Source of the DNA: Planctomycetaceae bacterium
GTDB lineage: Bacteria > Planctomycetota > Planctomycetia > Pirellulales > Thermoguttaceae
Length of the DNA stretch: 7,038 nucleotides
Reading direction: 5' to 3'
NCBI GenBank assembly: GCA_031267635.1
Contig: JAIRYX010000411.1
Span: 1-7,038 of the forward strand
Shown here: positions 6,778 to 7,038 of the stretch, in pieces
Layout: each line of letters begins with the position of its first letter
Position numbering within the stretch: the stretch's first letter is position 1
Made by a program: the position numbers and the translations under genes
The notes under the pieces: generated by a model
Told to the model about the DNA's origin: nothing
The model's input: the letters and a program-made list of their open reading frames with translations, nothing else
Databases searched by the model: none

Positions 6778-6938
6778 AGCAATTAATAACATTAACTGAT
6801 AGGCAGAATCACAGTAACTTTTGCCTTTCAAATTCTCAAAAACTTTAAGAGAGTTTCTAAAAACCGTATTAATTTACGAATTTTATTTTTGAGGGTTATT
6901 TTTGTTTTAATTTTCGAGCAATTGGTTTAGAATTTTGC

Positions 6939-6963
6939 ATTCAGCATTGATTTTATGCTGAAT
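6939..6963. repeat. 9-bp perfect inverted repeat (hairpin)
   Basis: ATTCAGCAT and ATGCTGAAT flank a seven-base loop. It is bracketed by near-identical 13-mers TTTAGAATTTTGC (6926-6938) and TTTGGAATTTTGC (6966-6978). There is no clean T-run on either side, so a classical terminator is unlikely; it may be leader RNA structure or follow a - strand gene ending at 6953. Confidence 0.55.
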
Positions 6964-7038
6964 TATTTGGAATTTTGCGCAGTATCTCCTTGAATATCAC
7001 TTGAGCAGACACATTGCCCGTCTCATGTTGGCGGCGAG

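Larger units (their letters stand above)
6466..7038. other. AT-rich region without a convincing complete gene
   Basis: This 573-base stretch lies upstream of the lipoprotein gene. It is strongly AT-rich from about 6660 to 6975 and stops occur in all frames except at the edge. It should contain the promoter of the lipoprotein gene on the - strand, but I found no good pair of hexamers there. On the + strand there is a sigma70-like promoter and a hairpin. In the last 75 bases GC rises and the frames on both strands are open: on the + strand from 6962 with a possible ATG at 7025, and on the - strand ending at the TAA at 6953-6955. A gene starting or ending across the edge is possible but its strand cannot be decided. 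Confidence 0.6.

Overview
The window looks like a piece of a planctomycete chromosome, probably Pirellulales-like, with moderate to low GC. This rests on protein content rather than any marker gene. A DUF1573-type protein, a GT39-like membrane glycosyltransferase of planctomycete style, an FlgN-like flagellar chaperone, and a long low-complexity lipoprotein ending in a domain I know from planctomycete genomes all fit. Several genes lack a Shine-Dalgarno site, which also fits. No rRNA, tRNA, CRISPR array or recognisable transposase gene is visible.

Left block (1-3180, + strand): the DUF1573 protein (6-1142) is open at the left edge and probably begins outside the window. A 315-base gap follows, filled mostly by a 205-bp imperfect palindrome (1205-1409). 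Next is a 573-residue multi-pass GT39-like protein (1458-3179) with a good Shine-Dalgarno site.

Middle (3181-3850): a promoter-like TATAAT beside a 12-bp palindrome precedes a small secreted protein (3311-3769). Its first ~105 residues look natural, but its tail looks like out-of-frame sequence, so it may be truncated. A 70-codon reverse ORF (3625-3837) lies over that tail.

Right block (3847-6465, - strand): a 668-residue predicted lipoprotein (4459-6465) lies upstream of, and co-oriented with, an FlgN-like chaperone (3847-4314), 144 bases apart. The two strands converge around 3770-3850.

Right edge (6466-7038): AT-rich and without a convincing complete gene. It holds a fair sigma70-like promoter on the + strand, a 14-bp palindrome and a 9-bp perfect hairpin, and may be the leader of a gene outside the window.

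The genes do not form one obvious pathway. Most act at or outside the inner membrane: a periplasmic or surface protein, a membrane glycosyltransferase, a secreted protein and a lipoprotein. The FlgN-like protein suggests a motile cell. I see no clear new defence or mobile system. The parts most worth a second look are the palindromic element, the broken-looking 3311-3840 region and the mosaic lipoprotein.
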